From the NCBI GenBank assembly GCA_001566295.1, contig KQ964247.1, forward strand, positions 2,542,001 through 2,606,000: 64,000 nt of DNA, in the 5' to 3' direction. Origin of the DNA: Microdochium bolleyi (taxonomy: Eukaryota > Ascomycota > Sordariomycetes > Xylariales > Microdochiaceae). Shown piece by piece: positions 47,017 to 56,972 of this stretch (its first letter is position 1; every line of letters starts with the position of its first letter). Position numbers and translations under genes: made by a program. The notes under the pieces are model-generated. The model was not told the origin of the DNA and did not search any database. It saw only the letters and a program-made list of their open reading frames with translations.

Positions 47017-48191
47017 TTACCTGTCGGCCATCATATTCCGCACGGCCTTGAAGTAGGTATCACCGACCTTGGCCTTGATCTCGTCCTTGGTCAGCCAGTT
47101 GAAGTCCTTGTAGCCCATCTTGTTGTCCTTCAGGTCCGCCTGGCCCGCCATGATCCGACCTTTAAGGAGGAAGACCTTGTCGCCACGCTTCTTGAGGGTT
47201 GAGTCGGCGCCGAACTCGGGCTGTACGACTACGTGCGCCACGGGGACGCGGCCTACGAGCCAGGTGTTCATGTTGACGCCGGCTGTTGACTCAAGTACTC
47301 TTGATGCCGTCTGTTGAGGCTCGTTAGTACCAAGTCGTTGCAACCCGTATTGCTTAGCTGTTCAACGTACCTCGTGCAGATTCTCTTCTGTCCGGACGTC
47401 TCCACTGGGAAACTGCCACGTGCCGTTCTCCTTCTGCACAACCAGGTACAACGTGCGATCGAGGGCGCGGTCTAGCCTCCTCACGTTGTTAGTCTTGTCC
47501 GCCTCCGTCTCTCTGGGCATCGGCTGCTCGACAGGGACAATCTCGTCCGCCTGTGCCTCCTCTCCATCTTCCGTGACCCGGTTCTCCGCGTCCTTGAGGA
47601 GGATCTGGCGGATGCGCTCCTCGTTGCTCAGGGTGCTGCCGACTAGCAACTCGTCGTTCCACGCATTTCTTCCTTGGCCGTAGTATCTGCCGAGCTCCTT
47701 GGCCGCGACCTTGCCGCGCTCTCTGAACTTGATCCGCCAGTCGATATCGGAGGACGTGTCCTTCTTGAAGAACAGGGTATGTCTGAAGGGGAGCACAAGA
47801 CGCTCATTGAGGCGTTTCTGGTAGAAGAAGAAGGCATTCTCAAAGGGCGTGAGTGGCCGCGTAATGAGGGGCGCACGTGTGAGGATGACGCCGGACCGTA
47901 TGCGGTACTCGGCTTTCCGCGAGGCTGTGAAGGGCGGCGTCGGATTGTCTTCGGTGGGCTTGAGGTGATGGGCCTCGGCTGTCGTCGCGGCGTCTGCGGT
48001 CGCTGCTGAGTATGGTCTGGCCTGGAATGCCGGCCGTGTTATCCTGCAGCTGGCACATATCGGAGATTGTTCTGCAGAGGTGCCGCATGTTAGAACAATG
48101 AAGCAGGTCATTGAGGATTGTCCCGGGCCAGGAACGACTGACTTGTGATGATGCTGGCAGCGAAGGAGCTGCCCCTGCTTGAAGCTGCCAT
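47017..48191 (-). CDS. MRPL17: Mitochondrial large-subunit ribosomal protein mL46
   Basis: mL46 (yeast Mrpl17) is a mitochondria-specific protein of the large mitoribosomal subunit. Exons 48143-48191, 47371-48071 and 47017-47310 give 347 residues. The N-terminus MAASSRGSSFAASIITKQ is rich in Ser/Ala and lacks acids, a mitochondrial presequence. The mL46 core starts at YRIRSGVILTRAPLITRPLTPFENAFF (quoted in part, about residues 70-96) and includes DIDWRIKFRERG. The C-terminal half has a Nudix-like fold. Its motif (GDVRTEENLHETASRVLEST) lacks the REUxEExGU acids of active enzymes, as is normal for mL46. Introns are 71 and 60 nt. The gene is divergent from the GPHR-like gene. Confidence 0.9.
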
Positions 48192-48908
48192 GATTTTGAA
48201 TGGCCGCGGGCGTCTGCAATGTCCCAATTGCTACGTCGCTGCAGGTCAATAGCTCTCAACACCAACGTCGCTGCACTATGGTGGTGCCAGCATCGCGAAG
48301 CCTCGAACTTTTCCATGACCCCTGCCCCGTCGTTGGAGCGTGCTTACCTAAGGCCCCCGTCCTACAGTGCAGGTCTGAAAGCGCGAGCTCAGCCACTCAT
48401 GGTGCAACATCTTTTGTCACCAGCCACAGGACGTTGTCGTACAATTCCTGGACCCACCGGTATGCTTAGCCTGTTCCGGGCCGCGTGCCTGCAGGATTGG
48501 TGGGCCAGCCTCGTCATTCCTCCTGTGCAGGCAGGACCCATCAGCGACGTCTCCGTTCCCGTTCATGTTCAGCTCTTGCTGACAGCCCGACACCCGTGAC
48601 GGCATATTCGAATGCGGCCAGGACTCTACAGTTCTCTCTCCCTGGCCAACAATCGCCGTTCTCCATTGTCTCACTAAAGTCGGCCACATTGTCTGGGCTT
48701 GCAGGCCACACTCCACTAAACGATTACTTAACCTAATCGCCGCAACTGCATACTGCATAGCTCGGCTGGGGTCAACATCAGTCGCTCATCTCCCCCAACG
48801 AACAACGACCTGTTGCGAGGGCCATAAAGAATGATTTCCAGCCAAGCCGGCCCCTCCACAACGCTCATAGCAGCCTGATCTGTGTCCTCACCTCGAATAC
48901 CGATTGCT
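48192..48908. other. Divergent spacer mL46 / GPHR-like (717 bp)
   Basis: This promoter region lies between two divergent start codons. I see no gene and no clear core element. Confidence 0.55.
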
Positions 48909-50558
48909 ATGCATGCCTCGGCGGATTGCGAGGACGACCTGTGCTCTGCGCCGGGCTTCGGCAAGCACTCAGCGCTCTCGACCTTCGTGGCCCTGTCGCC
49001 CTTCATAGTGACTTTTGTCGCAGCCTTTGTCGTCGTCCAACAAAGGATTTTCCCTCAACTCTCGCGAATACAAAATTCAAGAGATGGCGAAGACCACTAC
49101 CTTCCATCTGACGCGCCTTTGGCCCTGCAACAGGCCCATGCCGAGCATGGTTCAAAGTCCGTGCGGCGGCGGGTTGCTGCCGTCACCTTCGCAACAACAG
49201 TAGCACTTGCAACTGTTCTGGGCGAACTCATTCTTTGCGAGATATCGGATCTCGTCAATCCTTATGCGCGGGGCGTGGCCTTGCGCTTCACGGTGCCGAC
49301 GCTACTGTTCTTGCTCGTTGTCCTGATCCCGTTCCTCGAGCTGCAGTCTGTCATTTCTGGATCGGGCTGGTCCTTCCAGCGGACGTCCAAAGGCCGCTTG
49401 CCGAAGATACCATGGATGATTCAATTTGGTCTCTTTGGACTTTGGCTTTTTGGTTTCTGGTCGCTCGGTAGCCTGGTACCTCTGAGTAGCGAGATCGTGA
49501 CCGCCAGCAGCAGGAATGCAGCACCACAACAGTCCGGTAATCCAAACGGCCTGGCCAGGGCTTGCCTCGAGCGGATAGGCGTCATTGGCATATCGCTGAT
49601 GGCGCTTCTTTCTGGCTTCGCGTCTGTGTCCTCGCCATGGCACACATTCGGTAGCCGAGCTTCACGACGGCCAGTAACGGAGGCAGACGTAGCCCGCAAG
49701 CAGGCGGGGCTCGATGCTACGAACGAAATGCTCGTCACTAAGCGGCACCGTCTGCGACAACTCCAGCGAAAGGCTGCAGAGAACCCGGCTTCGTCCAAGT
49801 CTGGATTCCTGTCAAAGATGGTTGGCAACATCAGAGGTGGCGGAGACGCAGCGGAGATGCGCAGCCTGAAGATGGAGATCGTGGGCCTTGAAGCCATGGA
49901 GTCGAACCTCTCGACGTCACTCTCTGCACTACGAGCACGGCAAGTCAACACAGCGAGAGCGCGAACGACAGTCGGAAAACTCTTCCTGCTGCCAACCTAC
50001 GTGTTCAGCATATACTGTCTATACCGAATAGCAGCGACCACTTTGACTACCATTCGGCGTCTATATTATCCGGCATCCTCATTCTCGTCTTCGGACCCGA
50101 TCAACAGGCTCCTGGGACTATTGGCCAAGCACTGGGATCCCAAGCTTGACCAGATGGCCTGGGCGCGGCAGATATCGTTCCTCCTGTCCGGCGTCATCCT
50201 AGCTGCCAGTGCCAACAGCGTGCTTCAGACATTCCACCTCTTCGCTCGGTGGACACCGGGGCTTTTGTATCAGGCCCAGGCGAACCTTGCCCTGCTCATC
50301 GGGCAAATCAGTGCCATTTATGTCATTTCGGCAGCACTGTTACTGCGAAGCAACCTGCCAAAAGAAATGAGCAGTGCCATCGGGGACGCGCTGGAAAGTG
50401 CGCTAGAGCCCGGGTTCGTGGACAGGTGGTTCGAAGGGTGGTTCCTCTTGGCCAGCGTGTTGACAGCTGCTGGGATCTGGGTTGGTCGCAAGCTAGGAGA
50501 GATGGGTGAGGACTGGGACGACATCAGCATGGAAGAGATGGGACAAAAGAGATCCTGA
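48909..50558 (+). CDS. Golgi pH regulator / GPCR-89-like membrane protein
   Basis: The protein resembles the GPHR family (plant GTG, human GPR89), a polytopic anion-channel-like protein that sets Golgi pH. It is a single exon of 549 residues from the ATG at 48909; the frame is open a further nine codons upstream but without an ATG. Membrane spans are visible at about residues 21-42 (FVALSPFIVTFVAAFVVVQQ), 90-112, 125-150, 173-200 and 225-245. A cytosolic helical hairpin follows at about 270-365 with RHRLRQLQRKAAE. The C-terminal half holds further spans (LFLLPTYVFSIYCLYRIA; the segment QISFLLSGVILAASANS; ISAIYVISAALLLRS) and the loop LPKEMSSAIGDALESALEP typical of the family. The final residues are acidic. 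Confidence 0.85.
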   Translation: MHASADCEDDLCSAPGFGKHSALSTFVALSPFIVTFVAAFVVVQQRIFPQLSRIQNSRDGEDHYLPSDAPLALQQAHAEHGSKSVRRRVAAVTFATTVALATVLGELILCEISDLVNPYARGVALRFTVPTLLFLLVVLIPFLELQSVISGSGWSFQRTSKGRLPKIPWMIQFGLFGLWLFGFWSLGSLVPLSSEIVTASSRNAAPQQSGNPNGLARACLERIGVIGISLMALLSGFASVSSPWHTFGSRASRRPVTEADVARKQAGLDATNEMLVTKRHRLRQLQRKAAENPASSKSGFLSKMVGNIRGGGDAAEMRSLKMEIVGLEAMESNLSTSLSALRARQVNTARARTTVGKLFLLPTYVFSIYCLYRIAATTLTTIRRLYYPASSFSSSDPINRLLGLLAKHWDPKLDQMAWARQISFLLSGVILAASANSVLQTFHLFARWTPGLLYQAQANLALLIGQISAIYVISAALLLRSNLPKEMSSAIGDALESALEPGFVDRWFEGWFLLASVLTAAGIWVGRKLGEMGEDWDDISMEEMGQKRS

Positions 50559-51881
50559 GCCTAATGCAAGCTCGAAGCTGCAGGTCTGTTTTCGACTGCA
50601 TTCAAGCATGTATGTATATTGGAAGCTGAAGTCTGTTCTACATAGCACGGCGCACATGCCGGAACCTCATCTTCAATTACAGGCTCAGATCTACTGGGAA
50701 ATGGCAAATATATTACCATTGTTTGAACAGACATCGAGTTGATTGTCGGCGTCTCCATGACTCTGGCGTCCATGCACGACCTAGAACGGCGGCCAAGAAC
50801 CCCTGTCCGGGTGCACACTTGCCGATGGCGAAAAGATGGCGAATGCACTGACGCAGCAGCCACTGCATCCTCGAGCTCGAGGCAGACTCGTGTTTGTGCT
50901 CCACCCACATTGCTCGTGCCTAGTTGCGAGTGCCATGCTCAGCCACGATCCGACGTTTCAGAGCAGGAACATCTATTGGGGAACGTGGGCATTATAGCAG
51001 GCTTTCGCGAATCACCAAGAGTTGGACTAGAGGCTCTGACTCCAGGCAGCAGAATTAAAAGTGTTGCATTGCAATACTGCGTTCTTGCCAAGGTTATGAT
51101 AGCTGGTCGAGTGGAGATGCAGTTGGGAGACTCTCGTAGTTGTGGGTCTTACGAGTATCTTGGTGGAAATGTTGACTTGACTTGTCAGAACCGCAGAGAA
51201 CAAGCCATTCCCCAATTGAGGCTTTGCAAAGCGCAGTCTTGTTGTGCACAATTCCAGGCACCGGCGGCAGGATAACCTTGACGGGTTGACGTGTTGCTAT
51301 TTTCGGAGCTCAGCCTCATTCGAACGGAGCCACTTTCTCCACACTACGCCCGCTGTTGACGGCGGCAGGCTTGCGACAGCGGCTGCCATTGTTTCTTAAA
51401 TCCAGCCACAGCCCGACGTGTGAATATGGAGCTATACCTCCAAGGTCCCGCTCTCACCGGCATCGACAAGGCACATAAGTAGAGAGCTATTGCGCCCAGC
51501 AGTACCTCCAGATCCGAAACTTGGTCACGCTGCCGTTGCTTGCTCTTGGCTTACACGGATTCCTGCACGAGCCGCGCCGACTCCGCCCGCCTGCAGCAGC
51601 CATCATCATCCGCGCCACGTCCGTCACGAGCCGAAGCTTCGACGTTGGACTGGCGATCGCCTTGTTTCCTGCCTTTGCTGGCTCTCGAGCCCCAAACAAC
51701 CTGTACTTTCCCAGCTTCGACATATTCTCAGACATTGCGCTTGCTTTTTGGGTGACAACGCCTGAGAGCTTCCCGCCAGCACGGACACGTGTGCGACCCT
51801 GACACCACACCAACCATCCCCGCCATCAACGGCGCATGACGTAGCGTGGCACAAACGGCCACTGCTTTATCGATCGACACG
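50559..51881. other. Spacer GPHR-like / unknown coiled-coil gene (1.3 kb)
   Basis: The left 250 bp are AT-rich and probably 3' UTR. The right 400 bp are pyrimidine- and C-rich and should be the leader of the gene at 51882. A frame of 178 codons starts at 50739 with no recognisable domain. No gene is supported. Confidence 0.5.
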
Positions 51882-53369
51882 ATGCTCGACGAGAACCTAC
51901 CAACGTTCTTCTTCCGGCCTTCGTCCTCCGACCCGCTGCAGACTGTTCTTTCCTTCTCACAAGGCGGCTCGGAGAATGCCGCCGAGTACCTCTTCCGCAA
52001 GGCAGATCCCACCCTGCCAGAGACCAGGAACAAGTACGCCTCAGCCCTGTCCGACGCCGTGAACCCAAACATCCTCTTCGCCGAGGTTGTCATCAGCCCA
52101 GAATGGACGCAGCCCACCCTCTCCGCCGCCGAGATCAGGGCCAACAACGGCGTCCCACCCCCACAGGTGCCCATGATCCCGGAGCAATTCGCCATCCAGC
52201 TGTACAACCCGGACCAGCAGGTCGTCGTCAAGGGCGAGAAGAGCACCTGGACGGGCAAGGAGTCGTGGGACTTTGAGATGCCCCAGGTCAGCTTCCTCAA
52301 GCCCTCCAACTCGGAGATCGACCGATCCGAGGAGGCGGCCGGCACCAGCAGCACCAACAACCCCAACGCCCCAAAGATCATGTTCCGGTGGAAGCGCGAC
52401 GGCAAGTTCTCCAAGGACATGACGTGCTACATGACGGGGCGGTCCGTGCAGGGCCGGAAGAGCAAAGAGCCCGACATCACCGTCGCCATGTTCAAGTGCG
52501 GCCGCGAGCAGTCCGTCACAATCTACGAGCCGAACCTGCAGCGGGTCGAGGTCGAGGACCGCAAGGGGCTCGAGGTGGTCTTGTTGCTGGGTGCCGAGGT
52601 TATCCGCGAGATCTACCTCTTCCCTAATCGCGACTCGTTCAACATCACGGGCAAGGCACCGGCTGTCGTCTCGAAGCGCAAGAACTCGCGGCCGATATCC
52701 CCAGCCCAGGCTGTGCCGGTGGCTTCGCCGGGCGCTTCCGGCGGCTACGCCATGAGCGGTGCCGTGGTATCCGACGTGCCGCCTAAGACGGGCTCGCCGC
52801 TCGCGCATCCGCCTGCAATGAGCAGTAACAACGTCAGTACTCGTCCCGACCCGCAGGTCGAGGCCGAGACCAAACGCCTGCAGGCCATGGTGGAGCAGGA
52901 GAAGAAGGAGAGGGAGAAGAAGGACCGGGAAGAGCAGAAGAGGATAAAGAAGCTTCTCGAGGAGGAGGAGAAGGAGCGCAAGCGGCGGGACGCCGAGGTG
53001 GCGAAAGAGACGGAGCGTCTGAAGAAGCTATACGGCACGGAAGGACAGGATTATGGGCCAAAGCCGGCTCTGCCCCCTCGCCCTAATGGGGCCAGCAATC
53101 GTCCACCTCAGGGCCACGGCGGTGCTGGGCCCAGCGAGCCATCGAGACTCAACGTCGCTTGGAATAACGTGACGGCGCCGCCCAGGCCGCTCAGCGCCGG
53201 GCCGCCGCCCAAGGCCTCCGGGAGTGGGTTCAGTCGGTTCTTCCACAGCTCCGGGGATGGTTATGCACCCCAACAGCAGCAGCAGCAGTCGCAACCGCCC
53301 AAGTCGAGTCGGAGGAGGAAGAGCGATGAAGGGTCAAAGCTTAAGAAGAAGAAGAGTGGGCTCTTCTGA
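51882..53369 (+). CDS. Unrecognised protein with charged coiled coil, 495 residues
   Basis: I do not recognise the family by name. The single exon starts at the ATG at 51882 (MLDENLPTFFFRP); the frame upstream has no ATG. Residues 1-265 look folded, with beta-rich segments (ITVAMFKCGREQSVTIYEPN, VEVEDRKGLEVVLLLGAEV) and an apparently conserved opening (LPTFFFRPSSSDPLQTVL). Residues 270-325 are Ser/Pro/Ala-rich. A very charged helix of E/K/R runs from about 325 to 385 (EKEREKKDREEQKRIKK), predicted as coiled coil or single alpha-helix. The last 110 residues are Pro/Gly/Ser-rich with a short glutamine run (CAG repeats near 53275) and end KLKKKKSGLF. No membrane span or signal peptide is seen. 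Probably a Pezizomycotina-level conserved protein of unknown role. Confidence 0.75.
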   Translation: MLDENLPTFFFRPSSSDPLQTVLSFSQGGSENAAEYLFRKADPTLPETRNKYASALSDAVNPNILFAEVVISPEWTQPTLSAAEIRANNGVPPPQVPMIPEQFAIQLYNPDQQVVVKGEKSTWTGKESWDFEMPQVSFLKPSNSEIDRSEEAAGTSSTNNPNAPKIMFRWKRDGKFSKDMTCYMTGRSVQGRKSKEPDITVAMFKCGREQSVTIYEPNLQRVEVEDRKGLEVVLLLGAEVIREIYLFPNRDSFNITGKAPAVVSKRKNSRPISPAQAVPVASPGASGGYAMSGAVVSDVPPKTGSPLAHPPAMSSNNVSTRPDPQVEAETKRLQAMVEQEKKEREKKDREEQKRIKKLLEEEEKERKRRDAEVAKETERLKKLYGTEGQDYGPKPALPPRPNGASNRPPQGHGGAGPSEPSRLNVAWNNVTAPPRPLSAGPPPKASGSGFSRFFHSSGDGYAPQQQQQQSQPPKSSRRRKSDEGSKLKKKKSGLF

Positions 53370-54142
53370 GTCTGCAGGCGCGAGGCCTGGCATAAGTGGC
53401 CTGCTTTTCTTGCAGATATTGACGCGACATTGCGGCTAGGTAGATGACAAGATAGCGTTGCATTTTCTTTCACGAATGATACCCATCATGGAACTATGCC
53501 TTACAAATTGCCGTTGTTCCCATCTCGTGTGGATCCGATGTGCTTATTGATGGTGTCTCCTGTTTGTGATGACCTTTGTCTTGCGAGTCGGATTGTATAC
53601 ATCAGTGCGAGGCTCGAAGGCCGGGTAACAAATTGGTGTCCAAGCCAGCATCTAGTGTACTTGCCACGCAGGGCTCCAGCATCGTCGCCAGCGCTTCGAG
53701 GTTTTCTTCGACAACTGCATGGTGTTTAGCGTCTGATGAGACTTCACCTTCACCTCACCACGAACTTCGCTGATCGAGACAGGAAACAAAAACCTGCCGC
53801 ACTTGACAGCACTTTACTCTAATTTCCCAAAGTGTATCATCCATAAGAGCATTAGCTGTGGAATTTTGCTTTTCGAGCAGCAGCACGGCTTACCAGGCTT
53901 CGGACCAGGCTTCCTCTGAGCTACCACTCTCGCGATCACTAACCCTTCCGAGAATCTGAACTACGCCCGCGAATATCTGCTTCAAAGAAGAGGATAAACA
54001 CAAGATCCAGCCACGGCAGGAGCGGTGACTTACCTAATAATTGATAACCATCGTCCAACTTCGACGACACAATTCCGGCCCAGACCAACGTACCAACGAA
54101 TACAGACACCTCCAGGATAAGAGACAGTCAACAGCATTAACG
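53370..54142. other. Spacer before the BRCT/WGR-like gene (773 bp)
   Basis: This spacer should hold the 3' UTR of the preceding gene and the promoter of the next. I see no gene. Confidence 0.5.
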
Positions 54143-56217
54143 ATGGCCCGCAAGAAAGCCGACCAGAAACCCATCCTCCAGAATTGCGTCATCGCCCTCG
54201 CCGGCGACCTCGGCAAGCCCGACTGGACCGACGAGCAGATCGACAAGTGGGTGAGTATGCGCCGTGGGAAGTACGTGCGCAGCCTGGACAGCGTCCTCGG
54301 CACTTCCAGCGACGATGACGACATCACGCACGTCCTGGCCACTGAAGAGCTGTTCAGGCGGATGACGACGAAGCGCAAGAAGATGCTGAAAGACAAAGGG
54401 GTGCACGTGGTGCTGTGGGATTGGCTCGAGGACAGCATCGTTGCAAACCGGAGGCTGCCCGAGGCCAAATTCGACCTGTTGAGGAGGCATAGGGAGGAGC
54501 TCAGCAAGGCGGAGGCCAAGCAGAAGAAGCTTGAGAAGATCGCGCGGGGGGTCGAGGAGGCGAAGAAAGGTGTCAATACCAGTGAGTCTTTCCCCGTTCA
54601 GCCTTTTTCTTCCTACTTCGTCGCTCTGCCACTCTTTTCCTTCCTATATATTTTATTCGTCTCACCGGTTCTCGCCCGTTTATGGGAATCCTTGCACCGT
54701 TTTTTTTCGACCCAAGCGTTCATATGTTGGGGGGGAAAGACGTTGTTGTGCAACAGGACGTTTTCGGTCAACTAATATGCTGATAAACAAGCGGCTGCCC
54801 CGCCTGTTCTGGCTACAGATCTCAATCACGTCTACATGGACGAGACGTGTTTCTCGTACGACATCGTCATCACGCGCATGGACCCGGAGACCAAGATGGT
54901 CGGGGAGAAGTGGCGCCTTCGCGTAAGTCCTCGCTGTGTGTGAACAATATGTATATATTGTTCCACCACTCTCGTCGCTCTTAGGAACTGACCCGACACA
55001 ACATCTGCGAGTTCATTTGTGCGCTTCAGTTGACATGATGTACGCGACATATAGCTCTGGGAGTCCAACGGCTCGCCCCATCTCTACCGCTGCACGGCCA
55101 CGTTCAACAAGCGCGGCGGCAAGACGATCATCACCCGCCCGTCCAACATGGAGACCCCCGGCCCTCTGGCTCGCGAGCTCGGGGCGTTCAAGAGGTTCTT
55201 CCGGATCAAGACGCGGATCGCGTGGAAGGACCGGGTCTCAAAGGCCGGTGAGAACAAGGAGAGGGTGGAGAATTTCCAGTATGAACCACCGGTGAGTTTG
55301 TGTGCCTCTTATGTGCTCTCTGTAGTCGTAGATGGATGGTTTATGTTATGTGTTGAGTGGTGATTTGTTTTCGTTTTCCTTTTTTTTATTTTTTTTTATC
55401 ATCCAACCTCCCTTTTTTCTTTTTTTTTCTTTTTTTTAGAAGTCATATACTGACGGATCTCTCTCCTCTTCTCGCATTTACATAGATCGGCGGCAAACCC
55501 CTCGGTGTCTTCAACGACGAGCCCGATGACAGCGACAACGAAAATTCCGAGGCCGGACTCCGCTCCAGGAAGCGCAAGCTCCGCCTGGAGGACGCGGGCA
55601 AGGAGGACTACGACGAGGTACAGAGGCGCCGGGCCAGGATCAAGAAGGAACAAGAACAAGAGATCGGGGTGGCCAAGCATACAGGAGATACCTCCTCGAG
55701 GCTGAACCCCGAACTCATGAGCGCGCTGAGCAGGCTGCAATCGCGCCCGCAGTGTGTGGTGTCCGGTGCTGAACCTGTTCTCTCGGACGGCGAGGAAGGT
55801 GAGGAGGGTCCGGGTCGGGAGGCTGGGACTGGAGAAGGTGAAGGCAATGACGCCGTTATTGAGAATGGCGTAGAAGAGGCTCTGTGCGATCAACGAGAAC
55901 TTGGCGACGAGAGAGTAAGCTACCTCAACGACGACGGAGAAATGCCCGAGGACAGCTCACACGACCACGACGAAGTCATTGAAAATGATCTGGAAGCAAA
56001 CCCCAACGACGACAAAGCCGTGGCCATGCCTGGCGCAGGCAATAACGACGAGGTAAGCGATGACAACGACAACGACAACGACAACGAGGGCAGAGACAGG
56101 GCTCCCCCGGAACCAGAAGAGCCAGACACGCCAGAAGAGAAAGAGCTCGAGACCGTCGTGCCCGTTGAACTGTCCCTCACGGCACGAGGAAGCCACACCG
56201 ATCTCTCAGAAGCATGA
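54143..56217 (+). CDS. BRCT plus WGR-like domain protein, no PARP catalytic domain
   Basis: Exons 54143-54581, 54792-54922, 55055-55291 and 55486-56217 give 512 residues. Residues 8-115 form a BRCT domain (ILQNCVIALAGDLGKP to VVLWDWLEDSI, with the conserved Trp), a phosphopeptide or DNA-end reader. A basic helix follows. Residues 155-250 look like a WGR domain: HVYMDETCFSYDIVITRMD, WRLRLWESNGSPHLYRC, NKRGGKTII and AFKRFFRIKTRIAWKDR, the last matching the WGR helix of PARPs. Fungal PARPs carry BRCT then WGR before their catalytic part, but here an acidic tail follows with EED-, DN- and PE-rich runs and no catalytic domain. Introns of 210, 132 and 194 nt are longer than elsewhere, the last with long T tracts. 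The exon 2 acceptor (AAG at 54789-54791) is the weakest join. Donor-like GGTAAGC at 56052-56058 is noted inside exon 4. Confidence 0.75.
56062..56085 (+). repeat. GACAAC hexamer repeat in coding sequence
   Basis: There are four perfect GACAAC units in the last exon of the BRCT/WGR-like gene, encoding an alternating Asp-Asn run in its acidic tail. The unit length keeps frame, so length variation would be tolerated. Confidence 0.85.
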
Positions 56218-56972
56218 ATCGGATCCTTGAACACAGGGGTCTCGCTCAGCTCCTGACATATGGCGGCAGGTTGTCGACCAACCTCGAGATTCAACCTAGC
56301 ACGAATGGAATTCACCACTTCGACCGTAGCGGAGAGACAACCTACATTGCTCTACCAGTGCCGCCCCATACAGCTGCTGAGCATCGAGACTGATTTTCAC
56401 GACAAATCCATCATAAGGTTGAACCCATAGTGTAGTTGATACGTTCCACTATATGTGGAATTTTACACCCAAAAGAACTCACACAATCGGCAGAGCTCAA
56501 TTATTAAGAGCACGAGGACCATATTGCACTTTTGCTCACATGCAGCAATTGGTCCCGTCCAAAGGATGACGCAGCACATGCTCGCCGTGGCGAGAAGGTC
56601 GAGAAAAGAACCTCAAGGACAGCATGCCGTAGCGTAACTTTCCAACACACGATGGCTTATTTCTCCGACCACGGTCTGATTTCCGTCGCGTGCATATACT
56701 GGGAGCTATGGGTATCTGTGTCTGAAATCTTGTGTTCCCCTCCATGCGACTGCTTGCAAAGACAACAAGCGAGCCACATGATATTTGACGAGCACTATTG
56801 CGTGCTGGCTGTCACTGCACGTTCGCCGCCTCGTTTCGAACGAATGACGTGGAGCTCATCTCTGCGTTGCATCAGGACACGCTCATACACTTAAGACCCA
56901 TATCGGAAATCCGAAGTGTCTGCAGTGAACCAAGGGCAAAACATGCGACGAGGGCCATTCGACCATGGGCCT
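56218..56972. other. Convergent spacer BRCT/WGR-like / GNAT (755 bp)
   Basis: This spacer holds the 3' flanks of two convergent genes. It is fairly AT-rich around 56380-56540. No gene is seen. Confidence 0.55.

Noticed and set aside
55380..55440. Long T-rich tract that looked like a low-complexity repeat or terminator
   Set aside because: It lies inside the third intron of the BRCT/WGR-like gene and is best explained as an extended polypyrimidine region.
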